64,000 nucleotides of DNA from Magnolia sinica (Eukaryota > Streptophyta > Magnoliopsida > Magnoliales > Magnoliaceae). Positions 12,765 to 25,085 of the stretch are shown here, piece by piece. A program made the translations under genes and the position numbers. Each line of letters opens with the position of its first letter. Position 1 is the first letter of the stretch. Under the pieces are notes generated by a model. It did not search any database. It saw only the letters and a list, made by a program, of their open reading frames with translations, and was not told the DNA's origin. The stretch spans positions 2,914,001 through 2,978,000 of the forward strand of contig NC_080577.1 of assembly GCF_029962835.1 (NCBI RefSeq), given 5' to 3'.

Positions 12765-13069
12765 ATCCGCAGATAAGTACTGACATTTGATAGATGTGCC
12801 GGATCCAAACCACTCATCAGGTGGGGTCGGAGAGAAAATTCTATATCTGAAAATTAAGAAGGTTAATTCATTTTAAGGACTGCACATGGCTGCACCTTTA
12901 TTTTTAGTAAAGATCACCGTTAATTTTTCGTTTTATGTCCATTTCTCCAGTAAGTATATGGCGCATCTGAAAATTCATGATTGAGCATGTTTAGTGGACC
13001 CCATCTTGATGGATGATTCGGATCTAGCACAAGTGTACCATGTTAGCACTTGGCACTTTTGCCGCGGAT
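12765..13069. mobile_element. Short foldback MITE-like element
   Basis: The left arm (ATCCGCAGATAAGTACTGAC..., from 12765, then GTGCCGGATCC) is an imperfect inverted copy of the right arm (...GGATCTAGCACAAGTG...GTTAGCACTT...GCCGCGGAT, ending 13069). It is about 305 bp, non-coding, with no clear target duplication. Confidence 0.45.
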
Positions 13070-13630
13070 GTACCTTGAATTCTCTATCTCGGCTCGCACT
13101 CACACTTGTCTATCCAGCTGTATCCCGATTCCGTCCATCCCATCCTTAAATGTCGCTGCATGTATGCCAAATGACCAAAACAGCTCTTGTTTTTATGAAA
13201 TTACGAATTTACCCCAAAACCGTCTTTACTTTACCATTGGGATATGATCCTGTGCATTTTATCTTCATTTTGTTAGATGGGGGTGAGTCGTCCACCGCAT
13301 GCGTAGCATGATAAATGTCAAATCAGGAAGGTCCATGCTCTGGACTCCATTATGGATAGAATGCATCGTAAAATATCACACTGGTCGGGTGATCTTAAAT
13401 GTCCTATTGGTTTCCATCAGATGGACGGTTAGAAAAGAAATATCAACAATCCAGATACAACGGCTGAATTGGATGGTTAAGATGTCTGCTTGCCGCCATT
13501 TTTGCACTGCTCCATCTCTTTTGGGGACCAAAGGTTTGAAGGGACATGCATGCATGTTGCATGTGCAACGGGTGACTACAGAGCATATGATGCATATCAG
13601 AAACCATCGGTTTGTTGGCCGTTGTGAGGC

Positions 13631-14166
13631 GGAAACGGAGTGGCTACTCCCCCTGCCACCAGCCAATGGCTGATGGTCGGTGCTCTGTGGGCCCCACCAT
13701 GATGTATATGTTTCATCCATGCCGTCCATCTATTTTTCTAGATCATTTTATGGCATGAGGCTAAAAATGAGTTATATCCCAAACTAAAGTGGAGCACATT
13801 GTAGGAACCAGTGTTGAATGAACGTCAACCATTAAAAAAATTTTGGGGGCCATACAAGTTTTGGATCAAGCTGATCTTTTTTTTACCCATTAACCTGGGT
13901 CTGTATGACCTAATAAACAGATTGGATGTCAAATAAACAGTACAGTGGGCCTTAGGAGGATTTAATGGTGGATATCGAATCGCTATTGTTTTCCTGTGGT
14001 GTGGTCCATCTGAGATTTATATTCCTTTCATTTTTTTAGTCAAGCGCTAAAATGATATATATAAATGGATGAACCGAATGTATGATACACATACATCATG
14101 GTGGGGCCCACAAGCACTGACCATCAGCCACGGGGCCGGTGGCAGGGGAGTAGCCAATCCGCTCTC
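13631..14166. mobile_element. Mutator-type foldback MITE, copy 1 (536 bp)
   Basis: The left end GGAAACGGAGTGGCTACTCC and the right end GGAGTAGCCAATCCGCTCTC are inverted. The inverted match extends through CACCAGCC...GTGGGCCCCACCATGATGTAT and along most of both halves. The nine bases on each side, TTGTGAGGC (13622-13630) and GATTGAGGC (14167-14175), agree at 6 positions, as expected for an aged 9-bp duplication. It belongs with the copies at 14921 and 15566. Confidence 0.75.
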
Positions 14167-14920
14167 GATTGAGGCGCAGCGGAGCATCACGAACAACGGA
14201 GCATATCAAAACCTTGGGTTGTGTTTTGCGGACAGAAGTTACGCCGAGTGAATCTTTTGACTGGTTGTAATTGGGTCGGGCTAGAGCTTGTCATTCATGA
14301 CCCCATGGAATGGCACCCAGGCCCGAATTCCCGAACCGGTTCAGTCTGCAAGCTATGATAACGCGTATTTGAGAACGAATTTGGTATTTGATGAAGAGAT
14401 GGAGCCTTAAATGGTATTTCGGGCTTTCTTGATCGGTCGAAACGGGGCGTTGTGAGTCATTTAACCTTGTGACGTTTGCAGATAAGGTGGCTGTCGTATC
14501 TGCAAACTCGCCATGGCGCATGCAATGCTAGTCGCGAGAGCAGCCGCCGGATACTGCTCCACCGCTCCCAACACACGCACGCGTCGCACGTATTGACGAT
14601 ACATGCCTTCTTCTTGACTTTCTGATTATAAGGTTGGGCCAGTTGAATGTAAAAACGGACGGTTAAAATTGGTTCCCAGTCGCGACACACGTGCGACCAA
14701 CGTGATGATCGTGACGGCTCACTTTTGAGACACACGTAGCATGTGGCCCGACCAGAATAACGGACCGTTTCTCTGCACGTTTAATTGCCATTCATTCCTA
14801 CGGCTGCCAATAGGCCCGGGGTAGGTCTCGGCCAGGATTTTGAACAGTTTCGAGCAGCGCCATCGGGCCGGCCCAATTCAAAATTCGGATTTTTCAGACC
14901 CGAGCTCGGCCCATTGACAT

Positions 14921-15460
14921 GGGAACGGTTTGGCTACTCCCCCTGACACTAGCCCCGTGGCTGGTGGTCCGTGCTCTGTGGGCCCTACCATGATGTACGT
15001 GTTTCATCCATTCCGTTAATCCATTTTTACAGATCCTTTTATGGCTTTATACAGAAAATGATAGGGATATAAATCTTAGGTGGGCCACACCACAGGACAA
15101 AATTAATGAATGGATATTCACAATTAAAATCCTCCTAAGGCCCACTGTAATGTTTATTTGACATCCAATCTGTTGATTTGGTCATAAAGACCCAGATGAA
15201 GGGAAAAAATAAATATCAACTTGATCCAAAACTTTTATGGCCCCAAAACGTTTTTAATGGTCAAAATTCATTCAACACTGTTTCCTGTAATGTGGTCCAC
15301 TTGAGATTGAGATATACTTCAATTTTTTTTTATCATACCATAAAATGATATATAAAAATAGATGGACAGCATGGATGACACACATACATCATGGTGGGCC
15401 CCACAGAGCACCGACCACCAGCCAACGGCTGGTGTCAGGGGGAGTAGCCAATCCGTTCCC
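14921..15460. mobile_element. Mutator-type foldback MITE, copy 2 (540 bp), perfect 9-bp target duplication
   Basis: CATTGACAT lies directly before (14912-14920) and directly after (15461-15469) the element. The termini GGGAACGGTTTGGCTACTCC and GGAGTAGCCAATCCGTTCCC are inverted. The inverted match continues inwards through CTGACACTAGCC and CACCATGATGTA. A 9-bp duplication with long inverted ends is the Mutator (MULE) signature. There is no open reading frame, so it is non-autonomous. Confidence 0.85.
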
Positions 15461-15565
15461 CATTGACATCCCTATTTCCATGGCGTGACACCGTCTCCTG
15501 GCTGACAGATGGAGCTCCGTTGCAGAAGTAACGCAAGTCACGTGAACTTTATGGCCTCAAAGCCG

Positions 15566-16106
15566 GACGCGTGTTAAATACTTACAGGTTGAGTAGCGAG
15601 TCGGCTACTGAAGTGACGTCACCTAGTTATGTGGGCCCCACTATGACGTATGTGTTATTTCCACACCGTCCATCCATTTTGAGATATCATTTTAAGTAAT
15701 TAAGCAAAAAATGAGGCAGATAAAAATCTACAGTGGACCCCACCACAGAAAACAGTGGGGAGAGTGATTCCCACCGTTGAAACTATCTTAAGTCAAACAT
15801 AATGTTTATTCGAAATCCAACCCGTTTAAAAGTTAAAAAAGATATAAAATAAGAGAAAACACAGGTATAAACTTGATCTAAAACTTTTGTGCCCTTTAAA
15901 AGTTTTTAATGGTGGGCGTCATTGCCCCTAGTGTTTTCTGTGCCGGGACTACTGGAGCTTTGGATTTAACCCATTCTTTGGATATTGCCCTGAAATGATA
16001 TCTCCAAGTAGATATAAGGTGTGGATGCAAAACATACATCATGGTGGGGCCACGGAACTTGGTGACGTCACTTCAGTGGCTAGTCTCAGTAGCTAATCCG
16101 CGCCCC
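15566..16106. mobile_element. Mutator-type foldback MITE, diverged copy 3 (541 bp)
   Basis: The inverted core is GGCTACTGAAGTGACGTCACC on the left and GGTGACGTCACTTCAGTGGC on the right, and the middle is the same family. The borders were set from a candidate 9-bp duplication, TCAAAGCCG (15557-15565) and TTAAAGCCG (16107-16115), 8 of 9 identical. The resulting length matches copies 1 and 2. The outermost left bases are diverged. Confidence 0.65.
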
Positions 16107-17330
16107 TTAAAGCCGTTGCTGTCTCGTCTACGGCGGACGCCATCATGCTCGGGATTTCGGCTTGACAAGTGGGGCCAGAGCCGTGCTAGCTTCGTGCCAC
16201 GTCGGTGAAACTTCCGTGAGATCCACCCCGTCCATCAGGCACGTTGCGTCATTTTCACCACGAAAACCGGAAAACATGATACCTAACGCTCAGGTGAGCC
16301 ACACCATGGGAAACAGTTCGGATGGGCCGCCGCTATTAGTTCTGTGTACGGCTCATGCTGTTTTTTACGTTTCATCCAATCCGTTCATCTGATGCGCCTC
16401 TTCAGATGATAGAACTGCCCAAAAATAACACTATTTTAAAACATGGGTGAGCCATGCCACGTGATTTTAGCGGGAGCAGATTAGGTGTGGCCCTTAGCGT
16501 GGCATGGAAGTGGATTGTTTCCGATCTCGGCTCGGACAATAAGCCGTCTGACCAGCGCTCCGGTGGGGGCCACACCGAGTTTTATTTGTTTTTCCACACA
16601 CGCGGTCGAGATCCAATGCTTGAGTGGACCACACCACATAGTGAGTTTGGGTTGCATTAAATTCACAAATCATAAATGCAAGTGGCTTTAAATGCAAGAG
16701 ATATTTTAGTATGGTCCACCTGAGCATTGAATCTGCCTAATTTTTTGGCTTATGCCTTAAATTGATTCGAAAAAAAAAAAAGGATGGACAGTGTAGATAA
16801 ACAGATACATCAAGGCTGGTGGGCCTCACAGGAGCACTAATCAGACGGCTTATTATTAAAAATAAAGCAGATCCAATTCTTAGGTGGAGTTTACCATGGG
16901 AAGCAATGGTTATTGGTAATTAATGGGCCACAAAAGTTTTGGATCAACCTAAGATTTATTTCTTCCTTTCATATAGGTTCATCATTGTTTCTTCTAGTAT
17001 GGTTCCACCTAAGATTTTGGATCTCTTCATTTTCGGGCTCGTGCCCAGAAATAATCAGGCAAAACGGATGAACAGCGTAGATAGGTAATACCGACATCAA
17101 GGTGGGCTTCACAGTAAGGGCCGCGCAATCCGCTCCCCATTTTAGACGGGCTGATGCATCTGATGGACGGGTGGGTTTGATGCACATCAAGTGGTTTCCT
17201 CGCATTAGAGAAAGTAAACCCTGTAGGTCCGTAGACGAGGCATCCCCAACATTCTCTCTGAGGCCATAGCTGAGCGATCCAAACCATGATTGCATGCTGC
17301 TTCTTACCGGGATGGACCATCTGATTGCAT
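16107..17330. other. Nested foldback-repeat cluster
   Basis: An outer pair of inverted arms (ATCCACCCCGTCCATCAG near 16220 and CTGATGGACGGGTGGGTTTGAT near 17158) encloses a smaller element at 16537-16855 and partial copies of the ACTTAGGTGGGCCACAC-type repeat. Borders beyond these arms could not be fixed and nothing codes for protein. Confidence 0.45.
16537..16855. mobile_element. Small foldback MITE (319 bp) nested in the repeat cluster
   Basis: The end CAATAAGCCGTCTGACCAGC (16537 onwards) is inverted relative to CTAATCAGACGGCTTATTA (to 16855). The match runs on through GCGCTCCGGTG and CAGGAGCAC. It is non-coding and no target duplication was identified. Confidence 0.55.
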
Positions 17331-17844
17331 CTCCTCAATGAAGCAATCCATGATTGGCCTCAAAAGAGACAGCTGAGAACAGAAATACATCAACAGAACA
17401 CATCATTCAAGTGAAAAAAAAAAAAGTCCTAAGATTGGTCTGGATTGTCGATCCATGGCCCAACTTGTCATGCTAAGGGCAGATGATCCTTTCCTTCAAA
17501 TAGGGGAAAGGTTTATCGGACCTGGGTTTGTTAGGGCCCACGATCATCATCCCTTACCTAAACCCTTCATGTGGGCTGCGGGTCGTGCATATTACCTTTT
17601 CCCATATATATATATATATTAGCTTTCTAGCTTGTTGTGCACCGGAAGACTATTCCATCTTAATTGTTGGGCCAAGGCACATTAGCCGGGACCTGGCTGA
17701 TTAATGGTCCAACATTCACACGTGCTCCAATGCAAGAACATGTGAGTGCTTGTGGTGTCGGGCCGCCTCTGTTTGGCTTTTTGAATATGGGCGCCTGCAA
17801 GTACAACACGGTAACGGAAAAAGTGGACCACGTCTAAAGCTTCT

Positions 17845-18332
17845 TAGGATAAGCTTTGCCTACAAAGCGATTGTGGGGGCCTACCGTGACATGTACATAA
17901 CATCCAATCCGTCCATCATGATCGCCCCCTCATATTCTACACGGGTTCAAGAAATCAGATCAATCCAAAACACATGTGGGACACCATATGAAACTATGTC
18001 CAAAACCTTTAAAATCACTCGCCGAGGCCCAACTGAGTTTTGGAATGGCCTGAATTTTTGCATATCCGTTCATTCTGGTTGGAGCATCATCTGAATGGAT
18101 TAGATGGCGTACAGAAAACACAGTGCGGCATACGTAATCAGAAAAGTTTTCAAATGGTGGATGTCCTCATTACAACTGTTCCTTGTGGTTTGACCCACCT
18201 CATTTTCCGATTTTCCTGACTTTTTGGCATCTAGGAGAACATTATAGGATGTAGATGATGAATGGATTAGATGTCATGAAAACATCACGGTGGTACCCAT
18301 GTGTCTGCTTTTCAGTTTAAAAGCTTATCCTA
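17845..18332. mobile_element. Foldback MITE of a second family (488 bp)
   Basis: TAGGATAAGCTTTG at the left end is inverted relative to AAAAGCTTATCCTA at the right end. Further inverted agreement includes CCGTGACATG/CATCACGGTGG and CATCCAATCCGTCC/GAATGGATTAGATG. The flanks AAAGCTTCT and CAAACTTTT agree at 6 of 9 bases, a weak hint of a 9-bp duplication. Confidence 0.55.
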
Positions 18333-19487
18333 CAAACTTTTTATTGGATCCAGCCACATCAGTATTTTATATTTCTCGAACCCTACCAGCCTCGCATTTT
18401 CGGGCTAGTAAGGTCAGATATTGGGACCATATCATTTTGTGGACCCCATCATGCATAGATCATTCCCCAAATATCTCTTTCGTCCAAAAATGCTAGCCAT
18501 ATGATAGGTGACCTTTTTTTCGATGCATGTGGACTAAAATATCCCCCTCATCAGAAAAACTTAGCCACATGATTGCCTACTTTTTCCATTGCATGTGGAC
18601 CACTGTCTAAACTCATTACGAGCCAACATGCATCGGTGGCCAAATTAGACACTTATCTGCCAGCTGTAAAGAATCAATAATAACATCTTGCTGGTGTTGT
18701 TTGTTACTCTGGCAGCGTATGACACTTGATAGTTGATACACAGGTACTCAGAGCTTGCACTACTGGCACATATTAATTCAAATTAAACTAAATCGTAGAA
18801 CCCACTATTTCTAGGTCACCGTCCCAAAATCAAATCGGCAGAAAAAACCTCCCCTCTGATTCTGGGACACTTACCTGTTGAATTAAGTACATTGGTTTTA
18901 TTTCATTTTTAAATGTCCAATGAATGTCACAAACCGTAAAAATAAACAAAATTGTTCATTCGGAATATATCTAAACCGGGACCCACAATTTGGGCCGTTT
19001 AATTTGAATTACTTGTTTGCCACGTACTCAATTTCTAAGCAATATCTAAGTGCCTGCGTATCATCCAAAACCTTCTGGTGGAGTATCGAGGTATCAGTCC
19101 CACCATTCATAATGGAGTACGTCCCATTTTCTGTGAGGTAGCCCTCTCGTTGTAGCCTAGAAAGCTCGGCAGTCGGTGCACCGACGACGCAATTCAAGCA
19201 GCGCTACCGACTACCTACCCAACAAACGGATATGTGGTGCACGTGGAATGGACATGGACGATACAACCAAATCCAACTAGTCGATCATTGATCTAAAAAT
19301 TCTTACAGCACTGGCCTAAAAATTCCGACAATGGAAACGTGAAAGAGATATGATTACTGAGATTTTGAAGATGAAACCATCCATGGCCCTTGAATTGAAA
19401 CATGTAGAGACATCTCACCAGTGACGTGGCTGGTGATGTATCAATCAGGACTATCCATGTATTCGGCGCTATCATGGACGGCTTGTC
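18333..19487. other. Intergenic stretch with no recognised gene or element
   Basis: Both strands were read. There is an imperfect direct repeat near 18490-18600 (AGCCA-ATGAT and GCATGTGGAC repeated). The open frame at 18920-19141 has no recognisable motif. I cannot assign this stretch to any element. Confidence 0.4.
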
Positions 19488-19732
19488 CACCGATCATATG
19501 GCTAAGATGACTTGATCTGGGTGTATTTTGAACCATTTGCAATTAATGGGAAAAGTGACCAGATGGACAGTCCCGATTTATACACTATCTTGCAGCCCGT
19601 AATGGGGAGAGATGGCTCTAGTTTATTTGGATTTACAGACATGACGTGCGTGGATGAGATCAGAACTGTTCATTCAGTGCTTCTAGCAGTGAATTGGATA
19701 TGGACCAAAAATTACATGGTTTGGATTATCCT
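19488..19732 (+). repeat. Left copy of a 245-bp direct duplication flanking the Copia element
   Basis: It begins CACCGATCATATGG and ends TTTGGATTATCCT. It matches 25709-25953 with 3 mismatches and no gap (GAACC/AAACC, CAGCCCG/CAGCGCG, GACGTGCG/GACATGCG). The sequence to its left and to the right of the other copy is single-copy here, so it looks like a duplicated insertion target. Confidence 0.9.
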
Positions 19733-19738
19733 TAAAAT

Positions 19739-20342
19739 TGTATCAGAGAGAGTTTTATAAGAGAGATAATAATTTCGTATATTTGAAACTGGAATCGGTT
19801 GTCTTTATATAGACTCCGAAGTGGTGCATAAGCACCCTTTATAAAAGGTTAGGTCCGTTGGGTTTAAACTCAACAGGTGCGACCAACCGGAAGGGACACA
19901 TCTCTCTGGTTTAAAACGAAAAAGCACAAATACGAGTACACTCCCGCATATACAGTCCTGCGAGTACCCATACACACACCCACGCGAGTACACACACACA
20001 CCGCACCGCACCGCACCCGCGCACAGCCCAGCCCAGCTCGCGCACTCGCACACGGACATGGACACGAACACGAACACGGACTCGGACTCGGCTCGCGCGC
20101 GCGTGTGGTCAATGGCATAAATTAGAGCTATTGGCATAGCCCCCCAATGACCAAATTCACATGCCCCCCTGAATGGGGCTCAAGCCCAAGGCAAAAAGAC
20201 TATCTTATAAACAAGATAGTTTATTATGTCAAATCCGATGTGGGACAAAACCCACAACTCATACTACAACTTTTCAAAAATGGAGGAAAATCACCGAAAA
20301 TTTGAAAAATCAAAATTTAATATTATTTTAAAACAAAATACA
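19739..20342 (-). repeat. 3' LTR of the Copia element
   Basis: On the minus strand this is the LTR downstream of RNase H. In plus orientation it starts TGTATCAGAGAG and ends near AAAATACA. It shares with the other LTR the phrase ATCCGATGTGGGA-AAAACCCACAACT, a palindromic stretch common in plant Copia LTRs. A CACACAC/CGCACC-rich segment lies at about 19960-20100. The match continues 8 bp outside (CTTAAAAT), so the exact border is uncertain. Confidence 0.85.
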
Positions 20343-20861
20343 ATAATTTTCCACATGTTTTAAAATAAAACTCTTTCAGATTAAAGCGTAATAGTTGTGC
20401 AATGGTGCCGGTGTCACCATAGACTTGAACCGACATTAGAGTAAGCAAGACAGGTCTATAAGAATCAGGTGACACCATAGTCTTGAACCTGAATCCATTT
20501 AATGTATATCGTAAGTATGTGTCACTCACACAACTCTTCCTTTACAGGTGATTCTGCAGTTCGGTGCGTTTCGGTCATACACCATTACCTGGACTTCATA
20601 AGTGTTATAGAGAATTCGCCTAGATTCTCATAAGAAACGACATCCACCTTCACACCCATATAGGTGAATTTTATCAAGTGTGTGCAACAATTATATACAC
20701 CACCAAATATATGGTTATGGATCCATTAAGAGTTCTAAAAATTCATCCTTCTGCGTTGTTGCTCACACTGTACACCATAGAAGGGGCTCATATAACTCAG
20801 TGCAATCATCTACCTCATGTCTTGTTGTTTACCCATTGAACATATCTCATAGTATCTCTAC

Positions 20862-23800
20862 TTATATAGGTTGAGTTGCTGACACTGGCAGCTCATATAT
20901 TAGGCTCAGCCCCATTCCCTTCGATGTATCATTAACTAACCTTTTAGATAGTCCTTTAGTCAGAGGATCTGCTAGATTCTTTTCTGACCTCACAAAGTCA
21001 ATAGATATGACTCCATCACGCAACATATGTTTCACTATGTTGTGTCTGAGTCTAATATGTCTGCTCTTTCCATTATATATTTTACTCTTTGCTTTCGCTA
21101 TAGCTGCTTGACAGTCACAATGAATAGATACGGCCGATATAGGCTTTGGCCACAATGGTATATCAGCTAAGAGATTTCTAAGCCACTCGGCTTCTGTTCC
21201 AGCCTTTTCTAAGGCAATAAACTCGGATTCCATAGTAGACCGAGCGATACATGTCTGCTTGGTAGACTTCCAAGAGACTGCTCCTCCACCTAAAGTGAAG
21301 ACATATCCACTCGTGGATTTTGTCTCATCTGAATCACTAATCCAGTTAGCATCACTGTATCCTTCTAATACAGCAGGAAAACCATTATAATGTAAACCAT
21401 AGGCTATACTGCCTTTTAGGTATCTCAAAATCCTAGACAAAGCATTCCAATGCTCTTTTCCAGGGTTATGTGTATATCTACTTAGCCTTCCTACTGCAAA
21501 AGTTATGTCTAATCTAGTGCAGTTTGTTTGATATATAAGGCTAATAATTATTCTGGAATACTCCAATTGAGACACACTATTTTCTGTATTCTTCATGAGA
21601 GTCACACTATAATCATAAGGAGTACTGACAAGTAAACATTCAAAATGGTTAAAATTTCTCAATATCTTCTCAATGTAATGAGATTGTGATAATATAATAA
21701 CATCATCTTTTCTGGTTACTTCAATAGCCAATATTACACTAGCCTCTCCTAAGTCTTTCTTGTCAAACTTAGATCACAAGAATTTCTCAGTTGCATTAGC
21801 TAATTTAATATTAGTTCCAAAAATAAGCATGTCATCAACATAAAGGCATATAATAATATAATCATTTTTAAAAATTTTACTATATACATATCTATCTACA
21901 TCATTTATATGATAATCATTTGATTTTAAAACACCATCAAATTTTTTATGTCATTGTTTAGGAGCCTATTTTAAACTATATAGTGATTTAATTAGTCTAC
22001 ATACTTTATTTTCTTTTCCCGATATCTTATAATCCTTAGGTTGTTCCATATATATTTCTTCTTCTAAGTCTCCATTTAAGAAAACGTTGTCTTAACATCC
22101 ATCCGGTGTACCACCGGTTTATATATGGAGGCTATCGCTATTAAGACCACGATAGTTGTAATTCTAGTTACAGGAAAATATGTATAAAAGTAATCTATTC
22201 ATTTTTTTTTGTTTAAAGCCTTTCACTACCAACCTATCCTTAAACTTATCAATAATCTCATCTGATTTATTTCCAGGTGGTAGGTCTACAATTTTCCAAG
22301 TGTTATTAGATATAATAGATTCTAACTCATCATTTATTGCTTCCTTCCAAAAGGTTGCATCTGGAGAGTTAATTGCTTCTATATAGGTTGTAGGATCATC
22401 TTCTACTAAGAAAGTGAAAAAACCATCTCCTAGGTTAGTTTCTCTTCTAACCCTAGTACTTTTTCTTGGTTGTATCTCTTCTACTACTTTCTCGTAAGCA
22501 TTTTTACTAGTAGACGCAATATCTGATTCATTGACTTCCTCTATTCCTATAGATTTAGATTTCATAGGGAATACGTTCTCAAAGAACTCTGCATCCCTAG
22601 CTTCTATAATTGTATTAGGATATAGAATATTATCCTTAGTTTTTAAAACTAAAAACCTATAGACCACACTGTTTTGTGCGTAACCTATAAATACACAGTC
22701 GGTCGTTTTAGGACCTAACTTTCTTTTCTTAGTTTCAGGTAATCCTACTTTAGCAAGACACCCCCACACTTTAATATATTTGTAACTAGGAACATGATTC
22801 TTCCAAAGTTCATATGGTGTTTGTTCAAAAGATTTAGAAGGAATCCTATTTAGAATATAACAAGCAGATAGAATTGCTTCTCCCCACATATTTGAGGGTA
22901 AGCCTGAACTATTTAACGTAGCATTCATCATCTCTTTTACAGTTCTATTTTTACGTTCTGCTATTCCGTTTTGTTCTGGTGTATAAGGAGCTATAGTTTT
23001 ATGAACTATTCTACTCTTTTCACATAATTTTCTAAATTGAGAAGATTCATATTCACCTCTTCTATCTTTTCTAAGTCTTTTAATTTTTATATTTAACTGA
23101 TTTTCAACTTCAATTTTGTATTTAGAAAAAGCATTTAAAGCTTCATCTTTGTTCCTTAACAGATAGACTCTAGTGAACCTAGAGTAATCATCTACAAAAG
23201 TTATGTAATATCTTTTTCCACCTCTAGACATGTGATTTCTAAAATCACCTAAGTCACTGTGTATTAACTCTAATAGAACAGATGATTTTTCTATTCGTTT
23301 AAAGGATTTTCTAATGAATTTTGATTCTACACATGTTTCACAATTTTTAAATTCTTCATTAGATATATTAGGTAATAAACCTAATCTTTTCATTTTCTTC
23401 AAAGATGTTATATTCACATGACCTAATCTACTATGCCATAGATAAAAAGGTTCAACGATATAAACAGAACTGAATGTCTTCTTATTATTATCATTGGATA
23501 CATTTATAATGAATAAACCATCGCTACAGTACCCCTTACCAACAAAGGTTCCATTCTTAGTCATTACAAGCTTATCTGAATCAAATACTAACTTGACACC
23601 AGCCTTATTGAGGAGTGAACTAGAGACCAAGTTTCTTCTAATGTCAGGCACATGTAGGACATCATTCAACATCAGAGTTTTTTCAGAAGTGAGTTTCAAA
23701 TGTACTTTCCCTTTCCCTATAACTGGAGACGTTCTAACATTACCCATGAACACCTGTTCATCATCTCCTGATACTTGGTAGGAGGTAAACATGCTACGAT

Positions 23801-24131
23801 CCTTGCACATGTGCCTAGTTGCACTAGTGTCTAATACCCATTCCAAGTTGTTTACGAAGAAGACTTCTGACAATACAGCTACTATCATGTCAGACTCATT
23901 GCCTGTTTCTGTAAGATTAGCATGCGGCTTATCTTTGTTTTTCTTAAGCCTACAGGTTTTAACATGATGCCCAGGCTTTTCACAGTTATAACAGTTTCCC
24001 TTTTTCTTGAATTGATTGTTTGCATTCTTCTTTTTGAACCTGCATTCATTTGCGTAATGTCCAGGTTTGTCATTGTCATGACGTTTGTCCTTTTTCTTAT
24101 TATTTTCCTTACTTAATTCCACAAGATTCAT
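20862..24131 (-). pseudogene. Copia pol polyprotein (protease, integrase, broken reverse transcriptase, RNase H)
   Basis: The open frame 24131-22164 (655 residues) has an intact second zinc knuckle (CYNCEKPGHHVKTC) and a degenerate first one that lacks its leading CxxC. The protease site reads WVLDTSATRHMC, where the usual motif is DSGA. Next come an HHCC domain (HSRLGHV...CETCVES) and an integrase core with HSDLGDF, FVDDYSR and NGIAERKNRT. The frame enters the reverse transcriptase (ATFWKEAINDELESI) and stops early. About 22160-21735 holds reverse-transcriptase remnants, including a YVDD-type site near 21840, in changing frames with stops. The frame resumes at 21731-20862 with RNase H ([51 protein letters not shown]). 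Confidence 0.9.
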
Positions 24132-24191
24132 CTTTGGATGTATCTCATTTCTATTTTCTTTTTGGTCTCTGATTCTATTGACATCCTCTAT

Positions 24192-24743
24192 TCATATGTG
24201 TACGATAGTGGTTTCCAAAGAAACACCGTTCTTTTTATGTTTCATTCTATTCTTATATTCTTTCCAGGAGGGCGGTAACTTTTCTATTAGTGCCCCTGAC
24301 AGAAACACTTCATCCAACTTAATTTCTTTTGTCGATAGTTCATGAACTAGACTTTGAAAATCGTGAATTTGATTTGTGACAGGTTTATCATCTGTCATTT
24401 CATAATGAAGAAAATTAGCAATTGTATGTTTTTTAGCGCCTGTATCTTCTAATATGTATTTCTTTTCCAAAGCAGTCCATATGTCTTTAGTAGAAATGTA
24501 AGAAGTATACACGTCATATAGTTCGTTGGATAAAGAGTTTAGAATATAATTTTTACAATTATTTTCATCTATTACTTCAGTTTGGTTTGCAGGATCTATA
24601 GTAAATAATTCAGATAAAATGTATGAAACTTTTAGTATGGTAAATGCGAACATCAGTTTCTGTTTCCACCATTTAAAACATTGTCCAGCAAATGGTTCGA
24701 TTTTGGCTAACTCAGCAGAAGCATTTACTGTTAATGTAGTCAT
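24192..24743 (-). pseudogene. Copia gag open frame
   Basis: The 183-residue frame begins MTTLTVNASAELAKIEPFAG and has the Copia gag signatures WKQKLMFAF, ILNSLSNELYDVY, DIWTALEKKY and LPPSWKEYK. It ends at a stop just before the zinc-knuckle frame, so gag and pol no longer form one reading frame. Gag would package the element's RNA in the cytoplasm. Confidence 0.85.
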
Positions 24744-25085
24744 AGTCTATGTAATTCAAAAATTCAATTTTAAGATTGTTGGAATATTTGGTTGAAGTAA
24801 ATAGACTATTAAAAATCGAGAACCAAAAAAGGAAATAAATTTTGAGAAAGAAGAACTTATTGAATTGAGCCGAGGCGTGACTGAGTCACTCGGCTTGAAA
24901 TCGAATTTGCTCCCCTTGGACAGCGTCCCAAGTGCAACAAGTTTCCAGAGCAATCGACCTCCAGGATACAATGACTATGACCCGGTCCCAGTGGTGCACT
25001 CACTGTACACGGGCTCGAACCACTTGCAGTTTCATCCGAAAGTGCTGAGTTGACTCAGCGATGAACACAGTAAAATTCTTAAAAT

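Noticed and set aside
19739..19750. TGTATCAGAG at the LTR edge resembling a tRNA-Met primer-binding site
   Set aside because: It is in both LTRs and in the wrong orientation relative to the minus-strand coding region; best read as the LTR terminus itself.
19805..20137. Open frames in both strands of the left LTR
   Set aside because: They arise from CACACA/CGCACC repeats within the LTR and have no coding signature.
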